NCBI GenBank assembly: GCA_001313365.1
Contig: BBFS01000012.1
Coordinates: 1-64,000, forward strand
From: Paenarthrobacter nitroguajacolicus JCM 14115
GTDB lineage: Bacteria > Actinomycetota > Actinomycetes > Actinomycetales > Micrococcaceae
Length of the DNA stretch: 64,000 nucleotides
Direction of reading: 5' to 3'
The position numbers and the translations under genes are program-made. The notes under the pieces were generated by a model. That model was given only the letters and a program-made list of their open reading frames with translations. It ran no database searches and was not told the DNA's origin. This document shows positions 10,993-22,006 of this stretch, one piece after another. Numbering within the stretch: the first letter of the stretch is position 1; each line of letters begins with the position of its first letter.

Positions 10993-12138
10993 TCAGAGTC
11001 GACGGCTTGGGGGCCACCGGTTTTGAGGGTTCTTCAGTTCGGTGAGAGCAGTGCGGTAGGCCTCCGCCTGCAAATCGGCGAGCGCATCCCAGTTGTATCC
11101 GGCAGCGAACCTCCGTCCTTCCGCAGCCACCTGCTCCAGCCCCGCCTGGGAGTAGCGAAGGGCAATTTCGTCTCCGAAGGCCTCGACATCGAAGGCATCG
11201 ACGATCCACCCCCGTTCCCGTCGGAATGATCTCTTTCAGGCAAGGAATGTCGAAGGCAATAACCGGAGTGCCTGCCGCCAGTGCGTCGATGGCTACTAGC
11301 CCGAACGTCTCGTGCCGCGAGGGCACTACCAGCAACCGGGCGTCGGTGAGAGCCCGGAACTTTCTTTCCCCCCCGGACAGCCACCCGAGCATCTGCACGC
11401 GCTCGGAGACACCGGCCTCTTGAATTGATGTGCGCAACCGTTCCTCATCCGGGCCTGTGCCCGCTATCAGAAGGTTGCCCTCAACCCTCTCGCAGGCATG
11501 TGCCCAGGCTTCCAGGAGGAGATCCAAGCCCTTGTGCCCGTACTCGAGGCGTCCGACGAAAAGGACGTCCTGCCCCCAGTCGGGGGGGCTCGTTGTTCCA
11601 TACTGCGGGATCCACTCCGTTGCCGATGACGTCCACATGCACGTTGGGGTTCAGTCCCTTTAACCGATCTCCGATGCCTTGGGAAACCGAGATGAGCCTG
11701 CGGTGTTTCCGCACGCCCAGTCGCTCTATCCAGTGAAGGGGCAGCTTGTACTGCCGTGCTTTGTCCTTGGCATGCAGCCATTGGACAACACCGATGGTAG
11801 GGCGCTTGGTCCATAGCGGTGCGGCCATGGTGGAAAACGGGGCGAAGAAATCCTCCACCACCAGCTCAGCAGTTGACCGGCGCTTCCATACCTCGAAGGG
11901 CAGCCGGGCAACATAGGCCAACAGCCTGGTCAGGCGGTTACTGCCCGTTCCGAAGCCAATGGGCACATAGTGCACACCGTCTTCGATGCGTTCCTGCCAG
12001 CGGATAGCGCGTCGTCAGTACTGTGACATGGAAGCCCCTTCCCGCCAGGCGGCGATTGATTTCCTGGGTTCGCACGGATCCTCCGCCTGCCCCCCCCGGC
12101 ATGCGTGGATCTTCAAAGCCCAAATGCAAAACTCTCAT
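10993..12138 (-). CDS. GT4-family glycosyltransferase (GT-B fold)
   Basis: The start gives MRVLHLGFEDPRMPGGAGGG, a GT-B N-terminus with a glycine-rich acceptor-side loop. The C-terminal donor-binding half shows DVLFVGRLEYGHKGLDLLLEA and the EX7E region SRHETFGLVAIDALAAGTPV, both typical of GT4 enzymes using nucleotide-activated sugars. It ends in AGYNWDALADLQAEAYRTA. It probably adds a sugar to a lipid-linked intermediate in the cytoplasm. Frameshifts are near 11990, 11590 and 11215-11225. It is 42 nt downstream of the flippase gene and 10 nt before the PIG-L gene in the same direction. The sugar specificity cannot be read from sequence. Confidence 0.82.
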
Positions 12139-12180
12139 CGCTGTCTTTCCGTCTCTGAATCTCTGAAGGCATCCTGCCCG

Positions 12181-13743
12181 TTACACCTCCCCCCCTGAAT
12201 CAGGAGCAGTGGCATCGGCTTTGGGAAGCACGTCCGTGCGGTGCCTTATGCGACCGGCGGCCGGTAGATTTACTGCGCCTGCCAACCTGCCGACGTCGGG
12301 AAATCTTGAAGTCGTTCCTGTGCGGCAGCATGCCGCGCTGGTGGGCAAGAACGGTGGCACCGCTGATGCCGGCGAGGAGCAACCAGAGCAAGGGCTGCAG
12401 TTGGGCGGCGACGGCAAGGATCACGATCAAGGCGAACGCCAGGATGGCGAACCTGCCCGCCCGCTTTCCCGGGTTGCAGACGCCAGCACGGGACGCGCCA
12501 ATAGTGTCAGGACCAGGCCGGCGGTCACGGCCCCGATGGCAGATCCCACGGCCATTCCCGAGACGGCGTTCAGCTGCCAGCCGATCCACAGCCCGCCTAT
12601 AACCAGAAGACACGCACAAGCGAGGCCGATTTGGCAGCGGCGGTAGGCACGCATGGCAAGGAGGATGGTGGCGAGCACCATCAGGACGGCATAGCCGAGA
12701 CCGGAAGCCGCCAGCCATGGCAGGAGTCCAAGGGAGCCGTGATACTTCTGCGGAACAATAACGCCGGACATCAGGGGCGGTGCCGTGGCGATGATGGCGA
12801 AGGCCACCACCACAAGCTGCCCGAACGAGGCGAAGGAAGCGCCGAGCACCTCGCCGACCTTGACTCCAGGGGGTGCGAAGCAAGGGAAATGCAACCAGCG
12901 CGGTTCCTGCAGCCACGTAAACGGGCCCCCCCTTGGCAATGGTGGCGAGCGCTTGGAAACCCGCCGCCTCAACCGAGCCATTGTCCAGAAAGCCGACCAC
13001 TACGACGTCGATCCCCCCCACCAGCACGGACACAATGCACAGAACCGACGCGATATCGCTGGTTTCGGCCCATCGCCACTTCTCGAGCAACACGCGCGGA
13101 CGCCAGCGGAGGTCCCGATAGAACGACCACGGCACCACCAGCGGCGCCAGGCACCCCCCCGCGACAAAACCGAGCACCGCTCCCGCGGCACCCCCCCATG
13201 CCATCACGATCACCAGCAGGCTGAAGATCAACCGCAAGACAACCTCCCCCCCGATGGTTGACACTGCGTACCACGTGAAGCGGAGTTCGCCCTGAAGCCA
13301 CCCGGCAGGGGCATTCACAACAAAAATGACGAAAGCTGCCAGAGCCACCGCTGCTGCCAGGGCCGGGGTGGCGAGCGCGAGAGTCACACCGCCAGTGATG
13401 GCTGCTGCGGCAATACCCGCCAGGCAGGACACGAAGACCGAGAAGGCCACGCCGTTCCGTCGCTCTTCGGAGCCTTCCGGATGCACTGCAACCACATGCG
13501 ACAGCGGAAGCGGAACCATCGCGTTGGCCACGATCCCCCCCACAACTCCGAGGATCATTGCGGCAGCCGCGAACTGTGTGTAATCCGCTGTCCCCCCCAG
13601 CATGTTGGCCATCAGCAGCGTGCACGCGTAGCTCACCACGCCCACCAGTCCTGCGGACACAGCGAGGAAGCCACTGTTTTGAGCTATGTTGACGTCTTGA
13701 TCCGGCGTCCTTTCCTTGCTTTCAGCCTGGGCCTCAAGTTCAC
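12181..13743 (-). CDS. Polysaccharide flippase-like membrane protein (Wzx/MATE-like)
   Basis: About 12-14 hydrophobic segments are spread along the length, starting NSGFLAVSAGLVGVVSYACT, with short charged loops such as SFYRDLRWRPRVLLEKWRW; the composition is that of the Wzx/MVF lipid-linked oligosaccharide translocases. The expected role is moving a polyprenyl-linked glycan across the membrane. The start is unsettled. GTG at 13660 is in the main frame, but a GTG at 13743 encodes a basic leader (VNLRPRLKARKGRRIKTST) that joins the first helix after a one-base repair near 13690, and I prefer this start. Further shifts near 12870, 12470 and 12300 are needed, and the repaired frame ends in KADATAPDSGGEV. 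The flippase sits centrally in the operon, between two GT4 genes. Confidence 0.68.
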
Positions 13744-13896
13744 GGCGGTGGTTATGGCCTGTTCGGATAAATCCACTGATCAGCTACCGTTACTGGCCAT
13801 CGTTGGCTTCGGCCGGAGCAAAGACACTTCCCGGTCCGGCAAGCAAGGTGTTTCGGCCTGCCGATCGGATGTCTGCAGTGGCCACGCCGATCTTCT

Positions 13897-15259
13897 TCAT
13901 CGCGGCGAAAGCTCGAACTCGTCCCTGCCCTTCATGATGATTGAGACGTGACCGTCGGCCAGGGCATACTCGTCGGTCGGCCTCAGGGCGGCTGTGAAAT
14001 CAATACCGGCAGGCACTTCAAACTGCGCAGGCACTTCGAACTGAACCAGGGTGGACAAGTCCGAGTGGAAGGCCCGTGGATCTCCGCCGTCGCGGCGCAT
14101 CTTCGCTTCCTCCAAGAGCACCCCCTGTGAGCAGCATGGTGGTGCGGTCCCAGGTAAAGCAGCGGGCCCATTCACGACATTCGCCGGAGACGATGATGGC
14201 TGCCTCGGGTTCGGTCAACTCAGTGACTGCATCAACCATGGCAGATCCGAAGTCCGTGGGATGGTCCACCAGCCATCCCGTACGGCCGTCCACCACCGAA
14301 TCCCTGATTCCGGGAACCCGCAGCGCCAAGCACGGCACGCCCCCAGGCTGCGGCTTCGATTACTGAACAACCCCCAGCCTTCTGATGCCGACGTGGTGGC
14401 AGTCATCCATGCACGGCTCAATAGGTTGTCACGGACCTCGTTGGGCTGGTATCCGTGGAAAGTGATGGCGTGGTCCAGGCCGAGGTCCATGGCCAGTTGC
14501 TGAAGCCGCGCCCGTTCAGGACCGTCCCCCGACGATGTCCATCCGCAGTTTGGGAAGTCTCCGCGCTGCCACGGCGAACTGGCCCAGCAACAGGTCCAAT
14601 CGCTTGTGGGGCACCAACCGGCTCACGACGGCGATAGTCGGCTCAGCGGCCCGCGCGGCGACCGTGGGCGGAATGTCGATGGTACCGTTCGGCACCACGT
14701 GGACGGGGCCCCTGAATCCAAGCTTTCGCAGTTCCATGCGCGTTGACGGCGATACCGCTACGATAGCGCGCTGCCCATACACAGTCTTGGCGCCACTGCT
14801 TTCGAGGAAGCGGCCTACAGCGGCCATGGGCGGGGGGGAGAACCGGGTACGGAACTGCTCTTGGTGAACGTGGTGGACCAGTTGGACGATCGGGATGTCC
14901 CCCCCGCGCAGGAACAACGGAGAAAAGAAGGGTATTCCGTTTTGGCAATCCACCACGGCATCGAACTGGCCGTTGGTGCGCAGGAGCCTGAGTGCGGCCT
15001 GCCCATAGATGGAGAGCGCTCCGCCACCTCGCAATATACGGATGCCGTCAATGGTCTCCTCGGCTGACTGGCCGGTGTCCCGGCCGGTAAACCATGTGAC
15101 ACGAACTCCGCTGTTCACCCATCTGCGGGAGATCTCATGCATGTACTGCTCGGCGCCGCCTGCCTGAGAGTGCTTGATATCGCGCCAGTTGAGCACCAGT
15201 ACATGCTTTCCAGCGAGTTGGGCCGGGGGGGAGTTCAGATCAGTGGAGCCGTCCGTCAT
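13897..15259 (-). CDS. GT4-family glycosyltransferase
   Basis: N-terminal KHVLVLNWRDIKHSQAGGAE is a classic GT4 acceptor-domain start with the GGAE loop. The donor domain begins EPTIAVVSRLVPHKRLDLLL and carries the EX7E block (SEGWGL then SVIEAAAWGVPCLALRVPG across a frame change). The C-terminus contains a tandem duplication, QFEVPAQFEVPA, encoded by two nearly identical 18-nt units near 14010-14045; it may be real or a sequence error. Frameshifts lie near 14525, 14340-14370 and 14125. The ATG overlaps the stop of the upstream GT2 gene (ATGA), so translation is coupled. About 150 nt without a clear gene separate it from the flippase, a space the flippase N-terminus may partly fill. Confidence 0.8.
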
Positions 15260-16070
15260 GATGTTGCTTTCTGAAGTTGAATCACCGAGGCGAAGCTGGC
15301 CACTCCGTCCTGGAAGGGGCGGAACGTGGACTCAGCTCCATCGGTCCAGGCCACGGGGGAGTTCCACAATGCTGGCGTCGTTGTCCTGGAGCCGAAGAAG
15401 CAGTTCCACGTCGAAGGCGAAGCCCATGCTGCGGCACTGCACCATGCAGCGGTGAGGGCATCCCGTTCGAAAAACTTGAAGCCGCACTGGGTGTCCTGGA
15501 TGCCTTTGACCTTCGATTTGGTCAGAGCCCGGAAGGCCGTGCCGCCCATTCGGCGCCCGATGTGCTGGGGGGGCACAACAAAGGTGGATCCCGGGGGGGC
15601 GTGACGGGAGGCGATAACCGCTGCAGCGCCACCCGCGAGTTGCGCCATGCTTCCGTGAGCGTTGCCAGCGGCGTGGCGAGATCGGCGTCAAAGAAGCCCG
15701 TGTACCTGGACGTCCCGCTAAGGAGGCCACGACGGACAGCTGCCCCTTTTCCGCGACGGGAACAGCCCAGCACTGAGATCGGCACTGCATCGCCTTTATC
15801 CCGGGAGATCCGGCGGACAATCGCAGCAGTTTCATCCACGCTGCCGTTATCCACCACCACAATGCGCGAAGACCACGGCTGAACGGCCAGGAAGTCGACG
15901 GTCTGCGTCAGTGTGCTGGCAATTCTTCCTGCTTCGTTGTAGGCAGGAATGATGACTTCGAGGTCTACATGGGAACGACGCAACGAGTCTGGATGTCGCC
16001 GTGCTTGTAGACGACCCCTCTTGCCGACATGGACACTGTGCGCGTGAAGCGGAACCATCTGAACCTCCAA
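15256..16070 (-). CDS. GT2-family polyprenyl-phosphate sugar transferase (DPM1-like)
   Basis: The GT-A nucleotide-sugar domain is plain: VIIPAYNEAGRIASTL, the VVVDNGSVDET block and the DxD-type DADLATP. Later come IASRHAP, IGRRMGG and the conserved QDTQCGFKFF, all diagnostic of the dolichyl/polyprenyl-phosphate glucose or mannose synthase group. Such enzymes make the lipid-linked sugar donor used by GT39/GT83-type membrane transferases, and one of those is encoded downstream in the same operon. Shifts occur near 15600-15650, 15440 and 15350. ATG at 16070 gives the long form; ATG 16058 is possible. It is the first gene of the leftward operon, so the promoter should lie in 16071-16257, shared with oligopeptidase B on the other strand. 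Confidence 0.8.
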
Positions 16071-16257
16071 TATCCGGGAACGGGGGGGACTAAATTCGTG
16101 CTCGCAATATATGCAGTGGGGGGGTTACCACGCAAGTCATGACGCGAATCCGGGCGTTGTGCTCCATGTCATGGATTAATCCGGCTGCCAAAGGTGTCCC
16201 GGGCGCTCTGAGCGAAATTGCTGGTTCTGTGTCAGAGCCCGTCTATAGAGTGGCCAC

Positions 16258-18488
16258 ATGAGCCACACTTCTTCCGCGCCTGCCGCTGCCAAGAACCCAC
16301 ACTCCAGCCTCCTGTCGCCAAGCAGGTCCCCACCCGCCGCGAACACCATGGCGATGTCTTCGTGGACAACTACGAGTGGCTCAGGGACAAGGAATCGGCC
16401 GAGGTTGTTGATCATCTCAAGGCAGAGAACGCGTACCAGGAAGCGGTGACGGCGCACCAGGAACCGCTGCGCGAAGCGATGTTCCGGGAGATCAAGGGCC
16501 GCACCCAGGAAACGGACCTGTCGGTACCCAGCCGCAAGGATGGCTGGTGGTATTACAGCCGTTCGGTGGAGGGCAAGGAGTACAGCATCCAGTGCCGCGT
16601 CCTGGCCGCCAACACGGGCGATCCTGTGGCGGACTGGACTCCCCCGGCGGTTGAAGCAGGCGTTGAGCTTCCCGGCGAGCAGGTGCTCCTGGACGGCAAC
16701 ATTGAAGCAGAGGGCCAGCCGTTCTTCAGCGTGGGCGGCGCCGCCGTTACTGTCGACGGCAACCTTTACGCCTACGCGGTGGACAACTCCGGAGACGAAC
16801 GCTTCACCTTGCGGATCAAGGATCTGCGGACCGGCGAGCTTCTCCCGGACGTTATAGAGGACATCTTCTACGGGGGTGGCTTTCTCCCCCCCGACGGCAC
16901 CAGGCTCTTCTACACCGTGGTTGACGATTCGTGGCGGCCATACCAAGTAAAGGCCCACATCCTGGGCACGCCTGTGGCTGATGATGAGGTCCTCTACCAG
17001 GAGGACGACGTCGCCATGTGGCTCGGCTTCGACCTCTCCTCCGACCGCCGCCACCTGGTGCTCAGCATCGGCTGTTCCGAGTTTAGTGAAACGCGGCTGC
17101 TCCGCTTCGAAGATTACGACGCTGGCCTCAGCACCGTCATTTCCCGCGACCACCGTGTCCTCTACGAGGCCGAGCCCTTCCTCCTTGACGGCAAGGAAAC
17201 ACTGCTCCTGACCCACAACAAGGGTGCCATCAATTCGATGGTGAGTCTGGTGGATCCGGCAGGGCTCTCCAAGCCGCTCACCGAGCAGGACTGGCGGACC
17301 GTCGTCGAGCATTCCGACGACGTTCGCGTCAACGGCGCTGGCGTGACGTCCACCCACCTGGTGTTGTCCGTCCGCAAGGACACCATCGAGCGCGTGCAGG
17401 TACTCCCGCTGGCGGGCCTCGGCACAGCTGCTCAAGGGGCGCCCGTGGAGCCTGCCTTCGATGAGGAGCTTTACACCGCGGGTGTATCCGGCTCCGACTA
17501 CGAAGCTCCGGTGATCCGCATGGGCTATACCTCCTACTTCACGCCGTCGCGCGTCTACGACTTCGTCCTGCCTACCGCAGAACAGCCCGGCGGCGAGTTG
17601 CTGCTCCGCAAGGAAAGCCCGGTTCTGGGCGGCTACTCGGCTTCCGATTACGTTGCCACCCGTGAATGGGCCACCGCCGACGACGGCACACAGGTTCCGC
17701 TGTCAGTGCTGCGTCACGCATCGGTCCAGCAGGATGGCACGGCCGCCGGGTTGGTTTACGGTTATGGCTCCTACGAAATGAGCATGGATCCGGGCTTCGG
17801 AGTGGCCCGCTTGTCTCTTCTGGACCGCGGAATCGTCATGGTGATCGCCCACATTCGCGGCGGCGGTGAACTGGGACGCAAGTGGTACGAAGACGGCAAG
17901 AAACTCACCAAGAAGAACACCTTCACGGACTTCATCGCAGCCACGGACTGGCTGGCGGAGTCCGGTTGGGTCCACCCCCCCACGCGTATTGCTGCCATGG
18001 GCGGATCCGCTGGCGGCCTGCTCATGGGCGCGGTCGCCAACATGGCCCCGGAAAAGTACGCCGCCATAGTGGCGCAGGTGCCGTTCGTGGACGCCTTGAC
18101 CACCATCCTGGATCCTGAGCTTCCGCTATCCGCCCTGGAATGGGAGGAATGGGGGGGCAACCCCATCACGGACCCGGAGGCCTACGCGTACATGAAGTCC
18201 TACACTCCGTACGAGAATGTGGAGACCGTGGCCTACCCCAAGATCGCCGCCGTCACCTCGTTCAACGACACGCGTGTGCTTTATGTGGAGCCCGCAAAGT
18301 GGGTCCAGGCGCTGCGCACTGCGTCTACGGGGGGGACCGAGCCGATTGTCATGAAAATCGAGATGGACGGCGGCCACGGCGGCGCATCGGGCCGCTATGT
18401 GCAGTGGCGCGAGCGGGCCTGGGACTACGCTTTCGTGGCCGACTCCCTTGGTGCCACGGAACTGCTTCCGGGCGCCGGCCTCAAGTAG
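16258..18488 (+). CDS. ptrB: Oligopeptidase B (prolyl oligopeptidase family S9A)
   Basis: An N-terminal beta-propeller is followed by an alpha/beta-hydrolase domain. The catalytic serine lies in GGSAGGLLMGAVANMAPEKY, the Asp in SFNDTRVLYVEPAKW and the His in DGGHGGASGR. GYGSYEMSMDPGF and HIRGGGELGRKWYEDGK are strongly conserved in oligopeptidase B, a cytosolic serine peptidase that cuts short peptides after Lys/Arg. Length, about 740 residues, is normal. A longer in-frame opening exists at 16218, but the natural start is ATG 16258 (MSHTSSAPAAAKN), which rejoins the main frame if one C is missing near 16298. Extra Pro/Gly codons occur at C7/G7 runs (for example GGFLPPDGT). The stop overlaps the methyltransferase stop on the other strand by 8 nt. 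Confidence 0.9.
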
Positions 18489-19305
18489 CTACGCTCGGCG
18501 TGCCCGGAGCAATGCGTAGTAGCCAGGGATAAGGTCCGGGGGATGACGGATTGCTCAGCGGGCGCGTCTCGATGCTCGCTGAGCCTTCCTCCACAAGGTT
18601 CCAGTCCGCCGTCAGGAAGGCCTTGGCCCGTTGCACGGCACCAAAGCGGCCAGGCATCGGAAGTCCCCGGATTGCCCCCTCGAGCGGCGCAGGAATCGAG
18701 TTTCGGGTTGCCCCGAGGTGCCTGACGTAGTCACAGGCGTGCCAGGGAAGTTGGTCTCGGCCAGGAAAACGCCACCGCGGCTTCCGACGACGGGCAGAAG
18801 GTTCGCGGCCAAAGCGGACTGGCCGCTGCGGTCCAGTACGTGCAGGACACCTCGGATGAACACGTTTGCGTCCCCCGGCCCAACCCGCAGCTTCAAGGGC
18901 CGTCGCCACGGCCTCCTCGGCGCCAGGTGCCGTCATGTCACACACGGCGAATGACGCCGTCGTGATCCCGGCCGCTTCCTGGCGCGCGCGGTCCACGGCA
19001 TTAGCGGAGTAGTCGAGCCCCCCCAGTGCGTGTGGAAAATGCTGCGCCAGCAGCCGGGTGAAGCTACCGTTCCCACACCCGACGTCAACTATCGGGAGCG
19101 TGGGGTCCAGTTGCTTCAGCGTGGGGAGATAGCCATTGAGTTCATGGGCGCTTCCCGAATCCCACAGGACATCGCCCGTTGCGCCGGTTGAACGAACGTT
19201 TCCCCCCCAGTACTGGTCCCAGGCTGTGAGCGGGTCTTTCGGGGCTGCAGAGGACAGCCTGATGAGGCGAGGTATCAGCAGGTACTTCCTGAGCGCGGAG
19301 AACAT
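18481..19305 (-). CDS. Class I SAM-dependent methyltransferase
   Basis: Start ATG 19305 (MFSALRKYLLIPRLIRLSS) has GGAGA just upstream. Motif I of the SAM fold is clear (IVDVGCGNGSFTRLLAQHFP), followed by GLDYSANAVDRARQEA for the acidic ribose-binding strand and FAVCDMTAPG. This resembles small-molecule methyltransferases of the Methyltransf_11/25 group. The second half crosses frame changes near 18885 and 18725 and ends in RIAPGTPSVAT. The substrate is unknown. It lies just downstream of the STAS-like gene on the same strand (about 22 nt), so the pair may be an operon, though no functional link is evident. Confidence 0.75.
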   Translation of the reverse strand: MFSALRKYLLIPRLIRLSSAAPKDPLTAWDQYWGGNVRSTGATGDVLWDSGSAHELNGYLPTLKQLDPTLPIVDVGCGNGSFTRLLAQHFPHALGGLDYSANAVDRARQEAAGITTASFAVCDMTAPGAEEAVATALEAAGWAGGRKRVHPRCPARTGPQRPVRFGREPSARRRKPRWRFPGRDQLPWHACDYVRHLGATRNSIPAPLEGAIRGLPMPGRFGAVQRAKAFLTADWNLVEEGSASIETRPLSNPSSPGPYPWLLRIAPGTPSVAT

Positions 19306-19327
19306 TCTCCAAATATATGGGGGGGCT

Positions 19328-19712
19328 CTATGCCTCCACCAGCCACTCCAACGCTTCTGTTTCGGAGGTGAAGAACTTGGTGGGGGGCACGGCGGCTTCA
19401 TGATGCCCAGGAAGAAGTTGGCGATGACCCTGTCCACTGGGGACGAACCCCACAGGGCGATGCGGGAAGCCTGGCAAGGTTTGGCAAACACTGATCGGGC
19501 GCCCCTGGTGACGTCGTCCGTAGTTGCCATGTCAACAATCATGGGATGCCGGTCCGAGCCGCAAATTTCGTTAACCCTGTCCATGGCCCTTTGGCATCCG
19601 GTTCCTTGATCCGGGCGCCTCTCGGCCATGTCAGGCGCAGGATCCCAGGCTCTTCGAGTTCCAATTCGAATGTCACCTGTTGGTGGTCTTGCGGTGTCGC
19701 TGGGTGGTCCAC
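19328..19712 (-). CDS. STAS/SpoIIAA-like small protein (DUF7793 type)
   Basis: GTG 19712 is chosen because AGGAG lies six to seven bases upstream. After repairing one missing G near 19590 and an extra base near 19385, the frame reads a beta-rich N-terminus (FELELEEPGILRLTWPRGAR), then VNEICGSDRHPMIVDM, RIALWGSSPVDRVIANFF and a C-terminus TKFFTSETEALEWLVEA. This pattern matches small actinobacterial STAS/SEC14-like proteins often found near signalling genes. About 127 residues. The biochemical role is unknown; by analogy it may be a protein-binding partner. A longer opening from 19824 in another frame is not part of it. Confidence 0.65.
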
Positions 19713-19933
19713 GATTCTCCTCGCACTTTTTCCAAACGGCTGCGGTGGAAATCCGGAATGGATCCCCCACACTCACTGCCTCAAGGCTGTCGAATCCGGG
19801 AGTCAAAGTAAAGGTGTGTCCCACGACTCAAAAAGCTTGTTTGGAGTTGGGCGGCCACTGGCCGCTATGCCGCTGATAGGGTGTTGCCAAATCCTGAAAT
19901 ATTGTGGACCAAAGGTGGAACGGAAGGGGCTCA

Positions 19934-21591
19934 GTGGGCGAGACCGTTGCCGGTGAACAGCAGGCCTCCCGCTCGGCTGTCGTGGCGGACTCAGACCATG
20001 ACCGTCTGGCGGCCACCACGTCCGTGCTTCGTGCAGCGGGCTTCCAGGTTTTCCCTGCCGCAGACACCGCCTCCATGGCCTTGCATCTCCAGCAACTCCG
20101 CCCCCTCAGTGGTGGTGGCTGAGAACGCCCTTGCCCATGGACTTGGCAGTCCAGGGGTTCCTGTCCTGCTGCTTCTTGGTGCTCAGGAGTCTGTAGACCT
20201 TGAGGAAGTGGAGTCCTGGCGCGTAGCTGACTACCTCATCAACCCGGTCCGGCCCGGGGGGGAACTCGTCCACCGGGTTGAAACCCTGATCGGTCGTGCA
20301 AAGGAGCGTGCACGCTCCCGTGGCGAAATCGAAGCATTGCGGGAAAGCCTCCGGAACGTCTCTTCAGCAATAAGGCAGACCAATGATCCGCAGCTGATCG
20401 CCGAGCACGTGGTTCGCGGTTTTGGCGAGGCCTTAGGCGCAGACCATGTTTGGTTCGCCACCTTCCGCGATGAACGGGTCCCCCCCAGCATCCGGGCGCA
20501 ATGGAACCGTCCGGGACTTCCGCTGCTGCCGGCAAGGCTGGGCGAGAGCGAAAACATCATCATCGAAACGGCAAACCGGCTCTGGGCCGAGGCGGACGTC
20601 CTCGCGGTAGCGGACCACCGGGAAGACCCTGACTCGAAGATCGCCAAAGCACTTCAGGAGTGGTCCGGCGAACTTAAACCCATATCCACTGTGCTGCTTC
20701 CTGTCGGCGAAGGCGCTTCCGCCATGGGCATCATCCTGTTGTCCACTGTGCAGGAGCGTCACGACTGGACGCGTGCCGAGATCGCCTTGATGCAGCACGT
20801 CGCCGGGAACGTAGCCCACGGCCTCATCCAAGGCCACCTCATAAGTGCCCAGCAGCGCGTCCTGCACCAGTTGAGGCAACTGGACAAGGCTAAGACCGAT
20901 TTCCTGGCCACCGTAAACCATGAGCTACGGACACCCCCCCTCACCTCCATCACTGCCTACCTGGATATGATCCAGGACGGCTCCGGAGGCCCGGTTCCCG
21001 AGGGCATCAGGAAAATGCTGGACGTTATTGCCCGCAACTCGGACCGCCTGCGCAGGCTGATTGAGGACATGCTCACAGTCTCCATGCAGGACGGCAGCAA
21101 CCTGGACCTCAAGCCGGTCGACCTCGACAAGCTCCTGCAGGTGGTGGTGGCAACTCTCCGGCCGTTGGCAGAATCGCGCCATGTTTCCGTGTCCTTTACG
21201 GAGGCGAACGAAGACATTGAAGTCACTGCCGATGAAGCAAAGCTTGAACAGGTGTTTACCAACATCGTGGCCAACGCCATCAAGTTCACTCCCGAGGGCG
21301 GCCGTGTTGGCATCACCAGCGCATGGCAGCTTCCGAGAATGGCGGGCGGGCAGCCTTGTGCAAATCGAAGACAACGGCCTGGGCATCCCGGAACACGACC
21401 TTCCCCCCCACATCCTGACGCGCTTCTACCGCGCGTCCAACGCCACCTCTGCGGCAGTACCGGGCAGCGGATTGGGGGGGCTGGCGATCGCAAACGACAT
21501 CATCAGCCGCCATATGGGCCGCATGGCCTTTGACTCCATTTTGGGATCCGGGACCACGGTATCCGTGGAGTTGCCGGTGGGAGGACCGTAG
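19934..21591 (+). CDS. Sensor histidine kinase with degenerate receiver and GAF domain
   Basis: GTG 19934 is preceded by AAGGGG. Residues 1-120 have a receiver-like fold (VVADSDHDRLAATTSVLRAA), but the phosphoacceptor position reads VVVAEN (Glu/Asn, no Asp) and the Lys motif reads YLINP, so phosphorylation is unlikely. A GAF domain follows (about residues 150-320, FGEALGADHVWFATF). Then comes a HisKA H-box NHELRTPPLTSITAYL, with the extra Pro from a C7 run at 20934-20940. The HATPase shows NIVANAIKFTPEGG, IEDNGLGIPE and GSGLGGLAIAND (one Gly extra or shifted). No membrane segment is seen, so it is probably cytosolic. Shifts lie near 20105, 21345 and 21470. No adjacent response regulator is present. 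Confidence 0.82.
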
Positions 21592-21717
21592 GCTGGCTAG
21601 CTGTAACCGGCCGCTTCAGTGACAGGTTTCGGCTGCGCCCTCCGCGACTGTGACAGCGGTGTCATTGCCAGGCCCGGAAGGTGTGATCTGTGGTCACTAA
21701 TGCTCGACATGCAAAGA

Positions 21718-21758
21718 AACAAAACTGATGCCCCGGGCAGCAGCCCAGGGCATCAATT
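21718..21758 (-). terminator. Rho-independent terminator of the small peptide gene
   Basis: A 13-bp stem (one mismatch) with loop AGCA lies about 40 nt past the stop of the peptide gene. On the minus strand the hairpin (GATGCCCTGGGC stem) is followed by GTTTTGTTTCTTT. Stem plus T-rich tail supports intrinsic termination, so the peptide gene is probably monocistronic. Confidence 0.75.
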
Positions 21759-21797
21759 TAGATCGTATGGCCTTGAGAGGCGCTCCCCCCCCAATGT

Positions 21798-21968
21798 TTA
21801 GTTCGGCCACCAACCGATGCTGGTGGTGTTCGTCTTACCTGTGGTGGTGCTGTTCGGCCACCAGCCGATTGCCGTGCTGTCCTGCGTAGGCTCGGCATTA
21901 GCCGGAGCAGCGAATCCCGTTACTGCCAGAACCGCCGCCATGAGCAGGGTTGCCGCAAATTTTTTCAT
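21798..21968 (-). CDS. Small secreted peptide with two IGWWPN motifs
   Basis: An intact 56-codon gene without any G/C run. ATG 21968 has an AAAGGG about ten bases upstream. The first 25 residues form a Sec signal peptide: basic MKKF, core LLMAAVLAVTGFAAP and cleavage motif ANA before EPTQ. The predicted mature 31-mer has no Cys and carries IGWWPN twice. One copy follows STA, the other ends the protein, and they are separated by STTTGKTNTT. Such an internally repeated, Trp-rich C-terminus suggests a processed signal or wall-binding peptide; I do not recognise the family. It has its own terminator and faces a TPR/GGDEF-EAL operon across a 110-bp gap holding a palindrome. A bacteriocin or surface-adhesion role is also possible. 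Confidence 0.75.
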   Translation of the reverse strand: MKKFAATLLMAAVLAVTGFAAPANAEPTQDSTAIGWWPNSTTTGKTNTTSIGWWPN

Positions 21969-22006
21969 CCGCTATGCCCTTTCGTACTGATGCGAATTTA
22001 TTGACT

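Noticed and set aside
16218..16257. Upstream in-frame start of oligopeptidase B
   Set aside because: The frame before 16298 is wrong; ATG 16258 gives a natural N-terminus once one missing C is restored.
16176..17435. 419-residue minus-strand ORF opposite oligopeptidase B
   Set aside because: Long open frame is a shadow of a high-GC gene; no start signal or motif.
19577..19824. Continuous ORF from 19824 fused to the methyltransferase
   Set aside because: It only arises by crossing frames of the STAS-like gene; the RBS-supported starts are GTG 19712 and ATG 19305.
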